Source of the DNA: SZUA-430 sp964561925
Lineage (GTDB): Bacteria; Pseudomonadota; Alphaproteobacteria; Micropepsales; Micropepsaceae
Reading direction: 5' to 3'
Length of the DNA: 64,000 nucleotides
Assembly (NCBI GenBank): GCA_964561925.1
Contig: CAZLRW010000006.1
Coordinates: forward strand, 16,049 to 80,048
In this document: in pieces, positions 6,358 through 15,179 of the stretch
Numbering within the stretch: the first letter of the stretch is position 1
Layout: the number at the start of each line of letters is the position of its first letter
Position numbers and translations under genes: made by a program
Notes under the pieces: model-generated
Told to the model about the DNA's origin: nothing
Seen by the model: the letters and a program-made list of their open reading frames with translations, nothing else
The model's database searches: none

Positions 6358-8562
6358 CTACCCCTCGCCCAAAACCTCCTTCACCTTGCCCGTCAGCTGT
6401 TTCAGGTTGAACGGCTTCGGCAGGAAGTGGAAATCCTCCGGCTTGTCGGGCGAGTTGCGGAACACCTCTTCCGCATAGCCGGACATGAAGATGACGCGCA
6501 GCCCCGGCACGATCTCGCGCACGGCCTTGGCGAGCGCAGGCCCGTCCATGCCCGGCATCACGACGTCGGAGATCAGAAGGTCGATCGCCCCGTCGTGCTC
6601 GCGCAGAAGGTCGAGCGCCTCGTCCCCGCCCGACGCGTCGAGCACGTTGTACCCGCGCATGGTAAGCGCGCGCACCGCGATGTCGCGCACCGCGTCTTCG
6701 TCTTCGACGAGCAGGATCGTGCCCACGCCGGTGAGGTCGCGCGCCGGCGGCGCCTTCTCGGGCTCGGCCGCAGGCACCACGGGCGCAGGCGCCGGCACAT
6801 GCCGCGGCAGATAGATGCGGAAGACGGTCCCCTTGCCCACCTCGGATTCGGGGAAGATGTAGCCGCCGGTCTGCTTGACGATGCCGTACACCGAGGCAAG
6901 GCCCAATCCCGTTCCGTGCCCTTTCTCCTTCGTCGTGAAGAACGGCTCGAAGATCTTGGCGAGGTTCTCCTTCGGAATCCCGATGCCCGTGTCCTCGACC
7001 TCGATCGTCACGTACTCGCCGGACGGCATGAGCACTTGGCCCACCGACCTCGTCTCCTCGACGCTGACGTTCGTCGTACGGATGGAAAGCTGCCCGCCGT
7101 GCGGCATCGCATCGCGTGCGTTGATGCAGAGGTTCATGAGCACATTGCCGACCTGTGTCGGATCGGCGAACACGGGCCAGATGTCCCGCCCATGCTCGAC
7201 CTTCAACTTCACCCGGTCGCCGATCAGGCGGCGCAGCGTCACCGACCAATCGGCGACAAGGTCCGTCAGATTCAGCTCCTGCGGCTCCAGCGTCTGCTGG
7301 CGCGAGAACGCAAGCAGCTGCCGCACGAGCGACGCCGCGCGCAAACCCGTGTTGCGAATGTCGTTCAAGTCGGCAAACGACGGATCGCCCGGCTGATGCC
7401 GCTGCAGCAGCAGCTCCGCGTACCCGTTGATGACGGTCAGCAGATTGTTGAAATCGTGCGCGACGCCCCCGGCAAGCTGTCCGACCGCCTGCATCTTCTG
7501 CGATTGCGCCACCTGCGTCTCCAGCGCGGTCTGCCCGGTCGTCTCGATCAGATAGATCGCAAACGCCGCCTGCCCCGTCTCGGCCGGATCGAACCGGCTC
7601 GCGAACAGCTGCGCCGTGCGCTCGTTGCCGGACTTGAAACGCACGTCGACCGGCGCGCGGCTGACCTCGCCCGCGCCGAGCGACGTCACGCGTGCCCGCG
7701 CCTCCTGCGCCGCCTGGTCGCGCAGGAAATCGTAGACGGTCTTCTCCTTCAGCTTGCGCAGATCGATCCCGACGAGCGCCGAGAACGCGGCGTTCGCATC
7801 GAGCACGCCGCCGTCGCCGTCGCAGATCGCAACGCCGACCGGCGCATCTTGAATGAAGCGCGGGATGCGCGGATCGGCGCCCAGGCCCGGCAGCATGGGC
7901 TGCTCCAGCGGCCGCAGCTGCACGACGACCGACTGCTTCGCCGGATCGACCGAATGCAGCACCGGCCGCCGCGGCGAACTGTCGGTCAGCCGCCACACCG
8001 TGTGACCCAAGGGGCTCACCGGTGCGACCGCCACGTGCACCCATTTGCCGGCAACGTTCTTGAGCTTCAGCTCTTCCTCGCGCGGCTCCTTCAGGCTCGC
8101 TGCGCGCACGAGTTGATAGAGCCGCTGCGCCGTCTCCGGGTCGGCCGAAAAGCCCGCGACCGGCAACACGTCGCCGCCCGACGCGCTGCGCCCGAAAATC
8201 TTGCGCCACGCGGGATTGACGTAGGCGATCGACCCGTCCGGGGAGGTGATCGCGCAGGCGCGCTGATCCGTGTCGAGCGCCGCGCCGAACAACCGGGCCG
8301 GCGCCTCCGGCGACACCAACCGCCCGGCGGTCATCACGAACATCAGTGCCGCGCCGCAGAGCGTGATGGCGATCAGGAACGCAAGACCGCCGAGCCCCGC
8401 CGCATCCGGCCACAAAATGACCGACACGCCGCACAGGCAAGCGATCGCGAACAGCGCCAGCGCCCACTGCCCCATGCTCAAGCGGAACCTTAGCGTCCGC
8501 CCCGGTTTGGCCGGGAGGGTGTCGGTGACGCTTTCCGCGGCGGACTCAATCGCAGGTTTCAT
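6358..8562 (-). CDS. cckA: Hybrid sensor histidine kinase CckA
   Basis: 734 residues. Two membrane segments (about 32-51 and 60-78) are followed by two PAS domains (about 92-190 and 234-340) and a HisKA domain with His369 in GGVAHDFNN. An ATPase domain (N box NLCINARDAMP, DTGIGI, GTGLGLA) precedes a receiver with Asp666 in LLISDVVMPG. This order and these motifs match CckA, the membrane kinase/phosphatase that feeds phosphate through ChpT to CtrA and CpdR and thereby controls the cell cycle and motility. The start at 8562 is chosen because the upstream extension is uncharged by homology; no strong ribosome site is visible. CtrA-type boxes elsewhere in the window fit a working CckA-CtrA circuit. 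Confidence 0.9.
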   Translation of the reverse strand: MKPAIESAAESVTDTLPAKPGRTLRFRLSMGQWALALFAIACLCGVSVILWPDAAGLGGLAFLIAITLCGAALMFVMTAGRLVSPEAPARLFGAALDTDQRACAITSPDGSIAYVNPAWRKIFGRSASGGDVLPVAGFSADPETAQRLYQLVRAASLKEPREEELKLKNVAGKWVHVAVAPVSPLGHTVWRLTDSSPRRPVLHSVDPAKQSVVVQLRPLEQPMLPGLGADPRIPRFIQDAPVGVAICDGDGGVLDANAAFSALVGIDLRKLKEKTVYDFLRDQAAQEARARVTSLGAGEVSRAPVDVRFKSGNERTAQLFASRFDPAETGQAAFAIYLIETTGQTALETQVAQSQKMQAVGQLAGGVAHDFNNLLTVINGYAELLLQRHQPGDPSFADLNDIRNTGLRAASLVRQLLAFSRQQTLEPQELNLTDLVADWSVTLRRLIGDRVKLKVEHGRDIWPVFADPTQVGNVLMNLCINARDAMPHGGQLSIRTTNVSVEETRSVGQVLMPSGEYVTIEVEDTGIGIPKENLAKIFEPFFTTKEKGHGTGLGLASVYGIVKQTGGYIFPESEVGKGTVFRIYLPRHVPAPAPVVPAAEPEKAPPARDLTGVGTILLVEDEDAVRDIAVRALTMRGYNVLDASGGDEALDLLREHDGAIDLLISDVVMPGMDGPALAKAVREIVPGLRVIFMSGYAEEVFRNSPDKPEDFHFLPKPFNLKQLTGKVKEVLGEG

Positions 8563-9052
8563 GAACGACGACGCTTTGTGACGAGCCTTCGCGAGCGTGA
8601 GAATCGAGGAGAACTTGCATCTTGCCTGATTCGCGTGCGCACCAACGGCCTCCTCTGCCTCCCGCACCGCCTAGTGGCACATCGGGCACACTGGCTCGCC
8701 CGGAACGCGGCAAACGAGCGCCCACGCGAATCGAATCCGTTATATCCGTTTGGATGGCGGATTTCCGCGAAATCATCCGTTTGAAATCCGTTTGATATCC
8801 GTTTGGAATCCGTTTGCGGGAGCGCCGATCCCATCCAACCGCAAGGAAAAGACGCGAAAACGCAAGGGCGCGAACTTGCGCCCGTTGAGCACAACAGTTC
8901 GCCCCGTTTGAAATTTCACGCCAGCTTTGCAAGCCGAACGACCTTATCCATGGGCTCGACCCCGACATCGCAACGAGATATAAGTAGAACAAATACCGGT
9001 GACGAGCAACTGCTCTGGCGCATGACCACCGACAATTTGTTCGGCCTGCGCC
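8563..9052. other. 490-bp intergenic stretch without a supported gene
   Basis: Only low-quality, Arg/Ser-rich frames occur here. It contains the 11-bp tandem repeats at 8735-8816 and an 18-bp hairpin GGGCGC-GAACTT-GCGCCC at 8866-8883, preceded by purine-rich sequence of the AAGACGCGAAAACGC kind. The promoter of cckA must lie in its left part; no confident -35/-10 was identified. Confidence 0.6.
8735..8816. repeat. Iteron-like tandem ATCCGTTTG repeats
   Basis: Five exact copies of ATCCGTTTG start at 8744, 8775, 8786, 8797 and 8808, and a degenerate copy (ATCCGTTAT) at 8735. The last four have an exact 11-bp period, close to one helical turn, so the same base pattern faces one side of the DNA. 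Located about 175-250 bp upstream of cckA. This may be a multimeric protein-binding site or a short tandem repeat. Confidence 0.7.
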
Positions 9053-9442
9053 TCAAACCAAACGGAACACGAGCCAACCCGCGATGAGGAGCAACACCGC
9101 CCCGGCAACCTGGAACTCCCAGGCCCGTTCGAGCGAAACCCGGTTCATGCTTCGCAGGCCGATTTCCGGTGCGAGAAAGTTGACCGACGCTTTGACGATC
9201 TGCGCCCAGCCGATCAGGGTCAGCACGATCGCGCTGCCGTCCCAGACGTTGTGAAACGCGACGATGACCGAGCCGAAGATCAGGCTCAAGAAACCGTTCG
9301 CGAAAGCACCCGTCGTGCCGTGGGCACGCAGCAGCAGGAAGAAGGTCGCCCACGCCCTCGGTTGCACGACGTGTGAGAGACCGATCACCGTGAAGTGAAC
9401 GGCGGCATAGAGTTCGACGGCCTTGGCGAGGTCGCTTGTCAT
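9053..9442 (-). CDS. Small integral membrane protein, unknown function
   Basis: 129 residues with four predicted membrane segments, starting MTSDLAKAVELYAAVHFTVI. The ATG at 9442 gives a sensible N-terminus; the upstream extension is Arg-rich and probably noncoding. The C-terminus is a membrane segment ending WLVFRLV. No family is recognised. It follows the acyltransferase gene in the same direction with an 83-bp gap, so the two may be co-transcribed. Confidence 0.6.
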   Translation of the reverse strand: MTSDLAKAVELYAAVHFTVIGLSHVVQPRAWATFFLLLRAHGTTGAFANGFLSLIFGSVIVAFHNVWDGSAIVLTLIGWAQIVKASVNFLAPEIGLRSMNRVSLERAWEFQVAGAVLLLIAGWLVFRLV

Positions 9443-9525
9443 GGGTTTGATCCGACTTGGGAACCTGCGTTGCACTCCTCTCGACGCTAAGCGAGGCCGC
9501 GCCCGAAACCAACACCGGCCGCTGC

Positions 9526-10668
9526 TCACCGTTCTCGTTTGAGACCGAACAGGAAGCGCATGAGCCGCCAAGGGCGGATCAGGATCTCATAGATCGCCAG
9601 CGAGCCCAGCAATGTCGTGCAAATCAGCAAGCCCGCTTCGCTTGCGACGCGCAGCTGCTGCGGAAACACGTGCCACGCCGCGACAAGCAGAATCGGCTGG
9701 TGCAGCACGTAGACCGGCAAGATCGCTTCGTTCAGATGCGAGAGGAGTTTCGAAGGCGCATTGAGGTGGCGAACCGCATAGCCGCAAAGGGTGCAGATCA
9801 CGCTCCATCCGTAGACGCCCGACGTGATGCCCCAAGCGAAGGCGCTCGCAATCTCGTCTGTTCCGCCGTATGGCCACCACACCCGAGCGGACGTCTGCGC
9901 CAGAAACGCGAATATCGCAACCGCCAAGAGACTTGCCCGCCAGCGCGCGCACCAACCCCAAAAGTCCGCTCGCGCCGCACACGCGAGTCCCATCACGAAC
10001 ATGCCGATCCATTTGAGGTGCCCGCCCCAATCGTTGACGAACGCATGCGTTAGGGGCGCATAGCGCTGAACCATCACGTCCGAGAACGAAAGCCAAGCGG
10101 CCGGCGCCAAAACGATTGCCGCGAGCGGCAAGCCGGGCCATTGCCGCATGCCGATGAGCCGCAAGATCGGAGCGAACAGCGCGAGAGCAAGCAGGTAGGC
10201 CAGCAGATACACCAGGAACCAGAGGTGATCCCACGTCGGCATCGTCTTGCCCAATGGCGCGACCAACGTCTGATCTGCCGCGAGATAGCTGCAGAACCAA
10301 AACTCCAAGTAGCCGGTGGCGAGAACGCCTTTGTCGACGAGTTCGACGTAAGTCTGCGGCGGAATGACGACGAACATGCCGACGAGGATGACCGGCAGCA
10401 AGCGGCGCAGGCGATCGAGCGCGAATGCGCCGGCGCCCAGCTTCGCCAACAGGTGACGGCTTGCGACGCCGGAAATGAAAAACAGCAGCGCAAGGCGCCA
10501 GGGCGTAAGTGCGAGCAAGGCCCAGTCGATGTCGGGAAAAACACGCGGGCTCTTAAGGTTGTAGGGCCACGTGGAGTAGAGCAAGCCGGTGTGGAAGAGG
10601 ATGAGGATCAGGAACGCGAACACGCGCAACCAGTCGAGGAAGTACTTGCGGGCAGGTGCCTCCGGCAT
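9526..10668 (-). CDS. Acyltransferase family 3 membrane protein
   Basis: 380 residues with about ten predicted membrane segments. The N-terminal RKYFLDWLRVFAFLILILFH has the Asp-Trp-Leu-Arg and downstream His pattern of the acyltransferase-3/OpgC family; LPVYVLHQPILL near the C-terminus is also typical. These proteins move acyl groups onto periplasmic or surface glycans, or succinyl groups onto glucans. The acceptor is unknown here. It is divergent from a LysR gene only 45 bp away, a classic regulator-target arrangement. Confidence 0.82.
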   Translation of the reverse strand: MPEAPARKYFLDWLRVFAFLILILFHTGLLYSTWPYNLKSPRVFPDIDWALLALTPWRLALLFFISGVASRHLLAKLGAGAFALDRLRRLLPVILVGMFVVIPPQTYVELVDKGVLATGYLEFWFCSYLAADQTLVAPLGKTMPTWDHLWFLVYLLAYLLALALFAPILRLIGMRQWPGLPLAAIVLAPAAWLSFSDVMVQRYAPLTHAFVNDWGGHLKWIGMFVMGLACAARADFWGWCARWRASLLAVAIFAFLAQTSARVWWPYGGTDEIASAFAWGITSGVYGWSVICTLCGYAVRHLNAPSKLLSHLNEAILPVYVLHQPILLVAAWHVFPQQLRVASEAGLLICTTLLGSLAIYEILIRPWRLMRFLFGLKRER

Positions 10669-10713
10669 GGGAATAGGCTAGCGTCCGGCCAAATCGTCGA
10701 AAAATGAAATCAC

Positions 10714-11622
10714 ATGAACTCACATTCCAAGAATTCTGATATCAGACGTCTCGACGGCGGGCTCCTGCTGATCTTCCGGGAACTTTTGCGCCGGCGGCGC
10801 GCGACACAGACGGCCGACGCGCTTGGCCTTTCGCAGTCCGCGGTGAGCCAAGCGCTCGGCCGCCTGCGGGACATCTACCAAGATCCGTTGTTTGTCCGGC
10901 GTCCGCACGGACTTGAGCCGACCGCGCGCGCGTTGGCACTTGGCCCGAAGATAGAAGCGCTCATCGAACTCGCCGGCGCAACGCTCGCCCGCGAGAAGGC
11001 GTTCGATCCCGCCGCCAGCGATCGCCGCTTTCGTATGATCGCGCCCGAGTTCGTCGTCGCGCTCATCGGCGCCCGCCTGGTCGAACGTCTGCGCGACGTG
11101 GCGCCGCGCGTCTCCTTCGCCGTGCGATCGTTGCCGCACGAACTTGCATTCGACGCCGTGAAACGGGGCGAGGCGGATCTTGCGCTGGGACGGTTCGGCG
11201 CAAGCCGGGCCGGCTTTGCCATGGAGCTCTTGTTCGAGGACCGGTATTGCGTCGTCGCACGGCGCGGCCATCCGCGCTTCGGCGACCGCATCACGCTCGC
11301 CGAGTACCGCGATGCGGGCCACATCTACTCGTTCGCGGCCGGCGAAGGCGGCGAAAGCGACGACGCCGGACCCGACGAGGCGGCGGTCACAAACGCCGTT
11401 GTGCCGCGCTGGCTCAACGCGCTGGTGATGGTTGCCGCGTGCGACGCGATCGCGACCGTACCAAGGCGCCTCGCCGAGCGTCATGCGCCGGCGCTCGGAT
11501 TGAAAATTCTGAAGGCTCCTTTCGTGCACGACAAGATCCGCGTCTCGCTGATCCGCCGGAATGCCGTCGACGACGCAGGGGCCGATTGGTTTCTCAACGA
11601 GGTGCGCACGGCCGCGAAGTGA
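10714..11622 (+). CDS. LysR-family transcriptional regulator
   Basis: 302 residues. The winged helix-turn-helix lies at about residues 29-50 (ATQTADALGLSQSAVSQALG), followed by the PLFVRRPHGLEPTARA linker and a substrate-binding domain. The length is normal for the family. It is transcribed divergently from the acyltransferase gene across 45 bp and probably controls it and itself. The co-inducer is unknown. Confidence 0.88.
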   Translation: MNSHSKNSDIRRLDGGLLLIFRELLRRRRATQTADALGLSQSAVSQALGRLRDIYQDPLFVRRPHGLEPTARALALGPKIEALIELAGATLAREKAFDPAASDRRFRMIAPEFVVALIGARLVERLRDVAPRVSFAVRSLPHELAFDAVKRGEADLALGRFGASRAGFAMELLFEDRYCVVARRGHPRFGDRITLAEYRDAGHIYSFAAGEGGESDDAGPDEAAVTNAVVPRWLNALVMVAACDAIATVPRRLAERHAPALGLKILKAPFVHDKIRVSLIRRNAVDDAGADWFLNEVRTAAK

Positions 11623-11707
11623 CAAGACGGGCGCTGCGCGGCGCGCATTCCCGCGCATGAGAGCGCATACTCCACGAAGCGATTCGCCGTCACGAGGGAG
11701 CGACCCC

Positions 11708-12235
11708 ATGCTCAGGTTCATTCTCGGCACCGCCTTCGGCGCGTTCCTCGCCTTCGCGTACGTCCAGTTGGGAATCGAGCCGCCGGAATTCCTGAAACTG
11801 CCCGAGCGCTTGAAGGGCAACCTGGTCGCAACCGCGGTCGAGGACGACCTTTACGACCTCGACAACGACCAGCCCACGCGCACCCGCGCGCTCGCCGTCT
11901 ATTTCAAGAACCGTGCGAAAGACGCGGCGAAACTCGACGAGGCGGCGGGCCACCCGTTCCTGAACGCGCTCTACCGCACGCGCGCGATGCGTGAGGCGCG
12001 CACGCTGGCTGCCTTATGGACCGCCTACGACAAGGTTCTTGCGAAACCCGAACTGCGCAGCGCGCTCGAGGCGAAGCACGGCATCAGCGACGACGACGCG
12101 CTCAAACGCGCCATGCAGCTCGAAGCGCTCGCCAAGAAACCGTTCCTCACCGCCTGGCTTGCCCGCGATCAACCGCCGCCGTCGGCAGAGAACATCCGCG
12201 AGGCGATAGATCGAGCGGCCGCGCTCGATCGATAG
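11708..12235 (+). CDS. Membrane-anchored protein, unknown function
   Basis: 175 residues. A single N-terminal membrane segment (MLRFILGTAFGAFLAFAYVQ) is followed by a soluble, helical, charged domain ending ENIREAIDRAAALDR. The ATG at 11708 has GAGGGAG 6-12 nt upstream. No family is recognised; the helical composition suggests a peripheral or periplasmic assembly protein, but that is only an impression. It ends 5 bp from the convergent porin gene. Confidence 0.6.
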   Translation: MLRFILGTAFGAFLAFAYVQLGIEPPEFLKLPERLKGNLVATAVEDDLYDLDNDQPTRTRALAVYFKNRAKDAAKLDEAAGHPFLNALYRTRAMREARTLAALWTAYDKVLAKPELRSALEAKHGISDDDALKRAMQLEALAKKPFLTAWLARDQPPPSAENIREAIDRAAALDR

Positions 12236-12240
12236 TCGTC

Positions 12241-13005
12241 TCAGGGCAACACAAACGTCAGCGTGGCGACGACCCCACCTTCGCACAAATTCGTGCCGCC
12301 GAAGCATTCCGCCTCGCTCAAATCCGTGTCGACCCAGCGCACGTCGACCGTCGCCTTGCCCACCTTCGCCGACACGCCGATGTCGTAGAAGAGATAGTCC
12401 GGCGTGCCGAACGTCGCGTTCTCGTCGATCCACTGATAGCCGACCTTGCTCGAGACGCTGATGCCACCGTCGAAGAAGAGGAACGTCTCGGCCACCGGCA
12501 CGCTCAAGCCGCCGGTTACCGCAACGGAGTCGCCCGACTCGAGGAAGTAATCGGGGCTCCACGCGACCTCGAACGTTCCGTTGGCGCCACCGAAATCGTG
12601 CGCGAGCGAGCCGATCAATTCGAAGTAGTCGTTCTCGTTCGCGCCCGGCGGATAATCGGCGCCCGGATAGGCATAGTAGATCGCCTTGATCGTGCCGCTG
12701 GTCTTGTCCGTGATCGCCTTCGTGAAGCCCGCGTAAAGATCGACTTCGTAATACGTCTCTGCTGCGTCGTTGAAGTCGACGTTCGACGCCCACACGCCCG
12801 CGAAGAAGCCGCTCTCGTGGGCATAGTCGACGCCGCCCGACAGCGCGAACTCGCCCTGCGACTGGCTTTGCCCGCGGAAGCGATAGTCGGTGGTGAGCGC
12901 GATGTTGGCCGTGAACCCGCCCCAATCGTCGCTGTATGCCGGCATCGCGGCCATCGGGATCGCGCCTATCAGGGCGCTGCCGAGAAGAATGGTCCTCGCA
13001 TTCAT
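12241..13005 (-). CDS. TorF-family putative porin (Gcw_chp)
   Basis: 254 residues with a signal peptide ending near AMPAYSDD, then alternating amphipathic strands rich in Tyr, Gly and Asp. The first strands (FTANIALTTDYRFRGQSQSQ) match the Gcw_chp/TorF family of outer-membrane proteins. The protein ends in a Leu-Thr-Phe-Val-Leu-Pro strand. The ATG at 13005 is preferred because GAGG lies 7-10 nt before it. It lies downstream of amt, a recurring pairing, and may pass ammonium or other small nitrogen compounds; this role is inferred from context. Confidence 0.8.
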   Translation of the reverse strand: MNARTILLGSALIGAIPMAAMPAYSDDWGGFTANIALTTDYRFRGQSQSQGEFALSGGVDYAHESGFFAGVWASNVDFNDAAETYYEVDLYAGFTKAITDKTSGTIKAIYYAYPGADYPPGANENDYFELIGSLAHDFGGANGTFEVAWSPDYFLESGDSVAVTGGLSVPVAETFLFFDGGISVSSKVGYQWIDENATFGTPDYLFYDIGVSAKVGKATVDVRWVDTDLSEAECFGGTNLCEGGVVATLTFVLP

Positions 13006-13038
13006 GACAAACCTCATTTTTCTTTGACGTGACGCGTT

Positions 13039-14376
13039 TCACTGCACCCGCTCGCCGTGTTGCGAGAGGTCGAGACCTTCCATTTCTTCTTCCGGTGAGA
13101 CCCTAAGGCCGAGCGTGGCGCTGACCACCATCAGGATGAGGTATGTCGCAACCGCGCAGTAGACGCCGGCGTAGCCGAGCCCGATCAGCTGCGTGACCAC
13201 CTGATCCGGATTGCCGTCGATCAACCCCTTGCCGAGCCCGTTGACGCTCGAGAGCGCGAACACGCCGGTCAGCACGGCACCGACCGCCCCGCCCACGCCG
13301 TGAATGCCAAACGCATCGAGCGAGTCGTCGTAGCCGAAGATCCGCTTCAACCACACGGCGCCGAGATAACAGATGACGCCCGCCGCGATGCCGATGGCGA
13401 GCGCGCCGCTCGGCGCCACGAACCCGGCCGCCGGCGTGATCGCGACAAGCCCCGCGACCGCGCCGGAGAGAAGGCCAAGCACGCTGGGTTTGCGCGCGAC
13501 CAGCCACTCGACCAGCATCCACGACGCCGTCGCCGCAGCCGCCGCGATCTGCGTGTTCGCCATCGCCACACCGGCAAGCTCGTTCGCCGCCACCGCCGAG
13601 CCCGCGTTGAAGCCGAACCAGCCGACCCACAGCAGCGACGCGCCGGTCAGCGCATAGAGCAAATTGTGCGGCGCCATCTCTTCCGAGCGATAGCCGGTGC
13701 GCGCGCCCAGAACGAGCGTGCAAACCAGACCCGCGATCCCGGCGTTGAAGTGCACGACCGTGCCGCCCGCGAAATCGAGCACGCCCATCGACCCTAAGAA
13801 CCCGCCGCCCCACACCCAATGCGCGACCGGCGCATAGACGACGATCAGCCAAAGCGTCATGAATGCGATCAGCGCCGAGAACTTCATCCGGTCCGCGAAC
13901 GCGCCGCAGATCAACGCCGGCGTGATGATCGCAAACGTCATCTGGAACATCATGAACACGGTCTCGGGGATCGTGGGCGCCAGCGCATGCGCGACGCCGC
14001 TTTGCATGCCGTGCAGCATGATCCGGTCGAGCCCGCCGACATAGGCGTGGTTCGCCCCGCCGTTCGTGAACGCCAGCGAGTAGCCGATCACGGCCCAAAG
14101 CACCGTGATGATCGCCGTGATCGCAAAACTTTGCGCCGCGGTCGCCAGGATATTCTTCTTGCGCACCATGCCCGCGTAGAACAGCGCCAGTCCCGGGATC
14201 GTCATGAGAAGCACGAGCGCGGTCGACATCAGCATCCACGACGTGTCGCCGCTGTCGAGCTTGAGTTCGGCCGCAAACGCCGGCAGCGCCGGCGCCGCGT
14301 CTTGCGCGAACGCCGCGACGCTGAAGAAGGGCGCGGCGAGCGCCGCCAACACTGCATGTCCGAATTGCCGTCTCAT
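13039..14376 (-). CDS. amt: Ammonium transporter Amt
   Basis: 445 residues with a signal-like N-terminus and 11 predicted membrane segments, the normal AmtB design. The twin-histidine pore residues are seen in AGGTVVHFNAG and FGIHGVGGAVG. The early block ALFYAGMVRKKN is typical of the family. It moves ammonium/ammonia across the inner membrane. No glnK PII gene is adjacent, which is unusual; the porin-like gene follows 33 bp downstream, so the pair is probably one operon. Confidence 0.93.
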   Translation of the reverse strand: MRRQFGHAVLAALAAPFFSVAAFAQDAAPALPAFAAELKLDSGDTSWMLMSTALVLLMTIPGLALFYAGMVRKKNILATAAQSFAITAIITVLWAVIGYSLAFTNGGANHAYVGGLDRIMLHGMQSGVAHALAPTIPETVFMMFQMTFAIITPALICGAFADRMKFSALIAFMTLWLIVVYAPVAHWVWGGGFLGSMGVLDFAGGTVVHFNAGIAGLVCTLVLGARTGYRSEEMAPHNLLYALTGASLLWVGWFGFNAGSAVAANELAGVAMANTQIAAAAATASWMLVEWLVARKPSVLGLLSGAVAGLVAITPAAGFVAPSGALAIGIAAGVICYLGAVWLKRIFGYDDSLDAFGIHGVGGAVGAVLTGVFALSSVNGLGKGLIDGNPDQVVTQLIGLGYAGVYCAVATYLILMVVSATLGLRVSPEEEMEGLDLSQHGERVQ

Positions 14377-14388
14377 CGCGTTCGTGCC

Positions 14389-14946
14389 TCAAGCTTTGTG
14401 TGAAAGTCGGTTGCGCACGCCCGCGCGATAGATGCGCGGTGGCACGCGTTTCGGATTGTGGGTCGCCTGCCGCTGCTGCAGCCGCGCGAGCGCGCTCAAA
14501 GGCGCCGCGCGCTCGGGCGGCGGCCCGGCGCGATCGCGCATCGCGCCAAGCGCGCGCCACGCCGAAGGAGCGGCTTTCGCACGCCGCGGCGCGGCATCGA
14601 AGCGCCCGGCACCATACGCGACGCCCACCGCCGCAGCGCCGAGCGCGGCGACCAGTGCGGGATCCCGATGCGGCGCGAGACCGCTCTGCGACAACAGCGC
14701 CGCCGCCGGCGGCGCAAGATAGTCGCCGTAGACGAACGTCGCCCCAGCCATGCCGAGCGCACCGATCGCGAGCACGCGCGCGACATGGGCGACGAGCCCG
14801 GCACCGGACCGCAGAAGCTCCAACGCCGCCAGGAACAGGAACAAGGCGAACAGCAACGTGCCCGCCTCAGCCGCGCCGAGCGCGTCCAGCAGCGCCAGCG
14901 GTGTCCCCCAAAATGGTTCCGTGGCCTTCGTGAAAGCGTCCGTCAT
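14389..14946 (-). CDS. Inner-membrane protein, unknown function
   Basis: 185 residues with about three or four predicted membrane segments in the first 115 residues, then a basic, proline-rich cytoplasmic tail. The ATG at 14946 with upstream GGGAA is preferred to a TTG at 14976. It ends 12 bp before the amt start and could be co-transcribed with amt. No family is recognised. Confidence 0.55.
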   Translation of the reverse strand: MTDAFTKATEPFWGTPLALLDALGAAEAGTLLFALFLFLAALELLRSGAGLVAHVARVLAIGALGMAGATFVYGDYLAPPAAALLSQSGLAPHRDPALVAALGAAAVGVAYGAGRFDAAPRRAKAAPSAWRALGAMRDRAGPPPERAAPLSALARLQQRQATHNPKRVPPRIYRAGVRNRLSHKA

Positions 14947-15179
14947 GAATGCGGGTTCCCGTCGTTTCTGCTGCAAACGCTAAATGAAAGGCCGCTCAGG
15001 AAAAGACTTGGTGAGCGATGCGTTTCGTTTTGCACGCTTCGCTGATGCAGCAAAGAGACATTGCTGCCCGGATGCCGCGCAAAGCGCTGCCCGATTGAGC
15101 AGCCCGCTGCCTCGCGCACGCGCACAACCGTGCGGTTGCCCAACATTGCGGCGGCGTGGGCTATGGACGGGAGTAAACT

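Noticed and set aside
6062..8467. 801-residue frame overlapping cckA on the same strand and the 714-residue frame on the other strand
   Set aside because: Both lie within the well-supported cckA gene and have the low-complexity Arg/Ala composition of frame shadows.
8735..8816. Replication origin iterons
   Set aside because: No rep gene, no DnaA boxes seen, and chromosomal housekeeping genes around; a regulatory or simple repeat is likelier.
8546..8992. 148-residue minus-strand frame over the iteron region
   Set aside because: Repetitive translation of the ATCCGTTTG array, no ribosome site, not protein-like.
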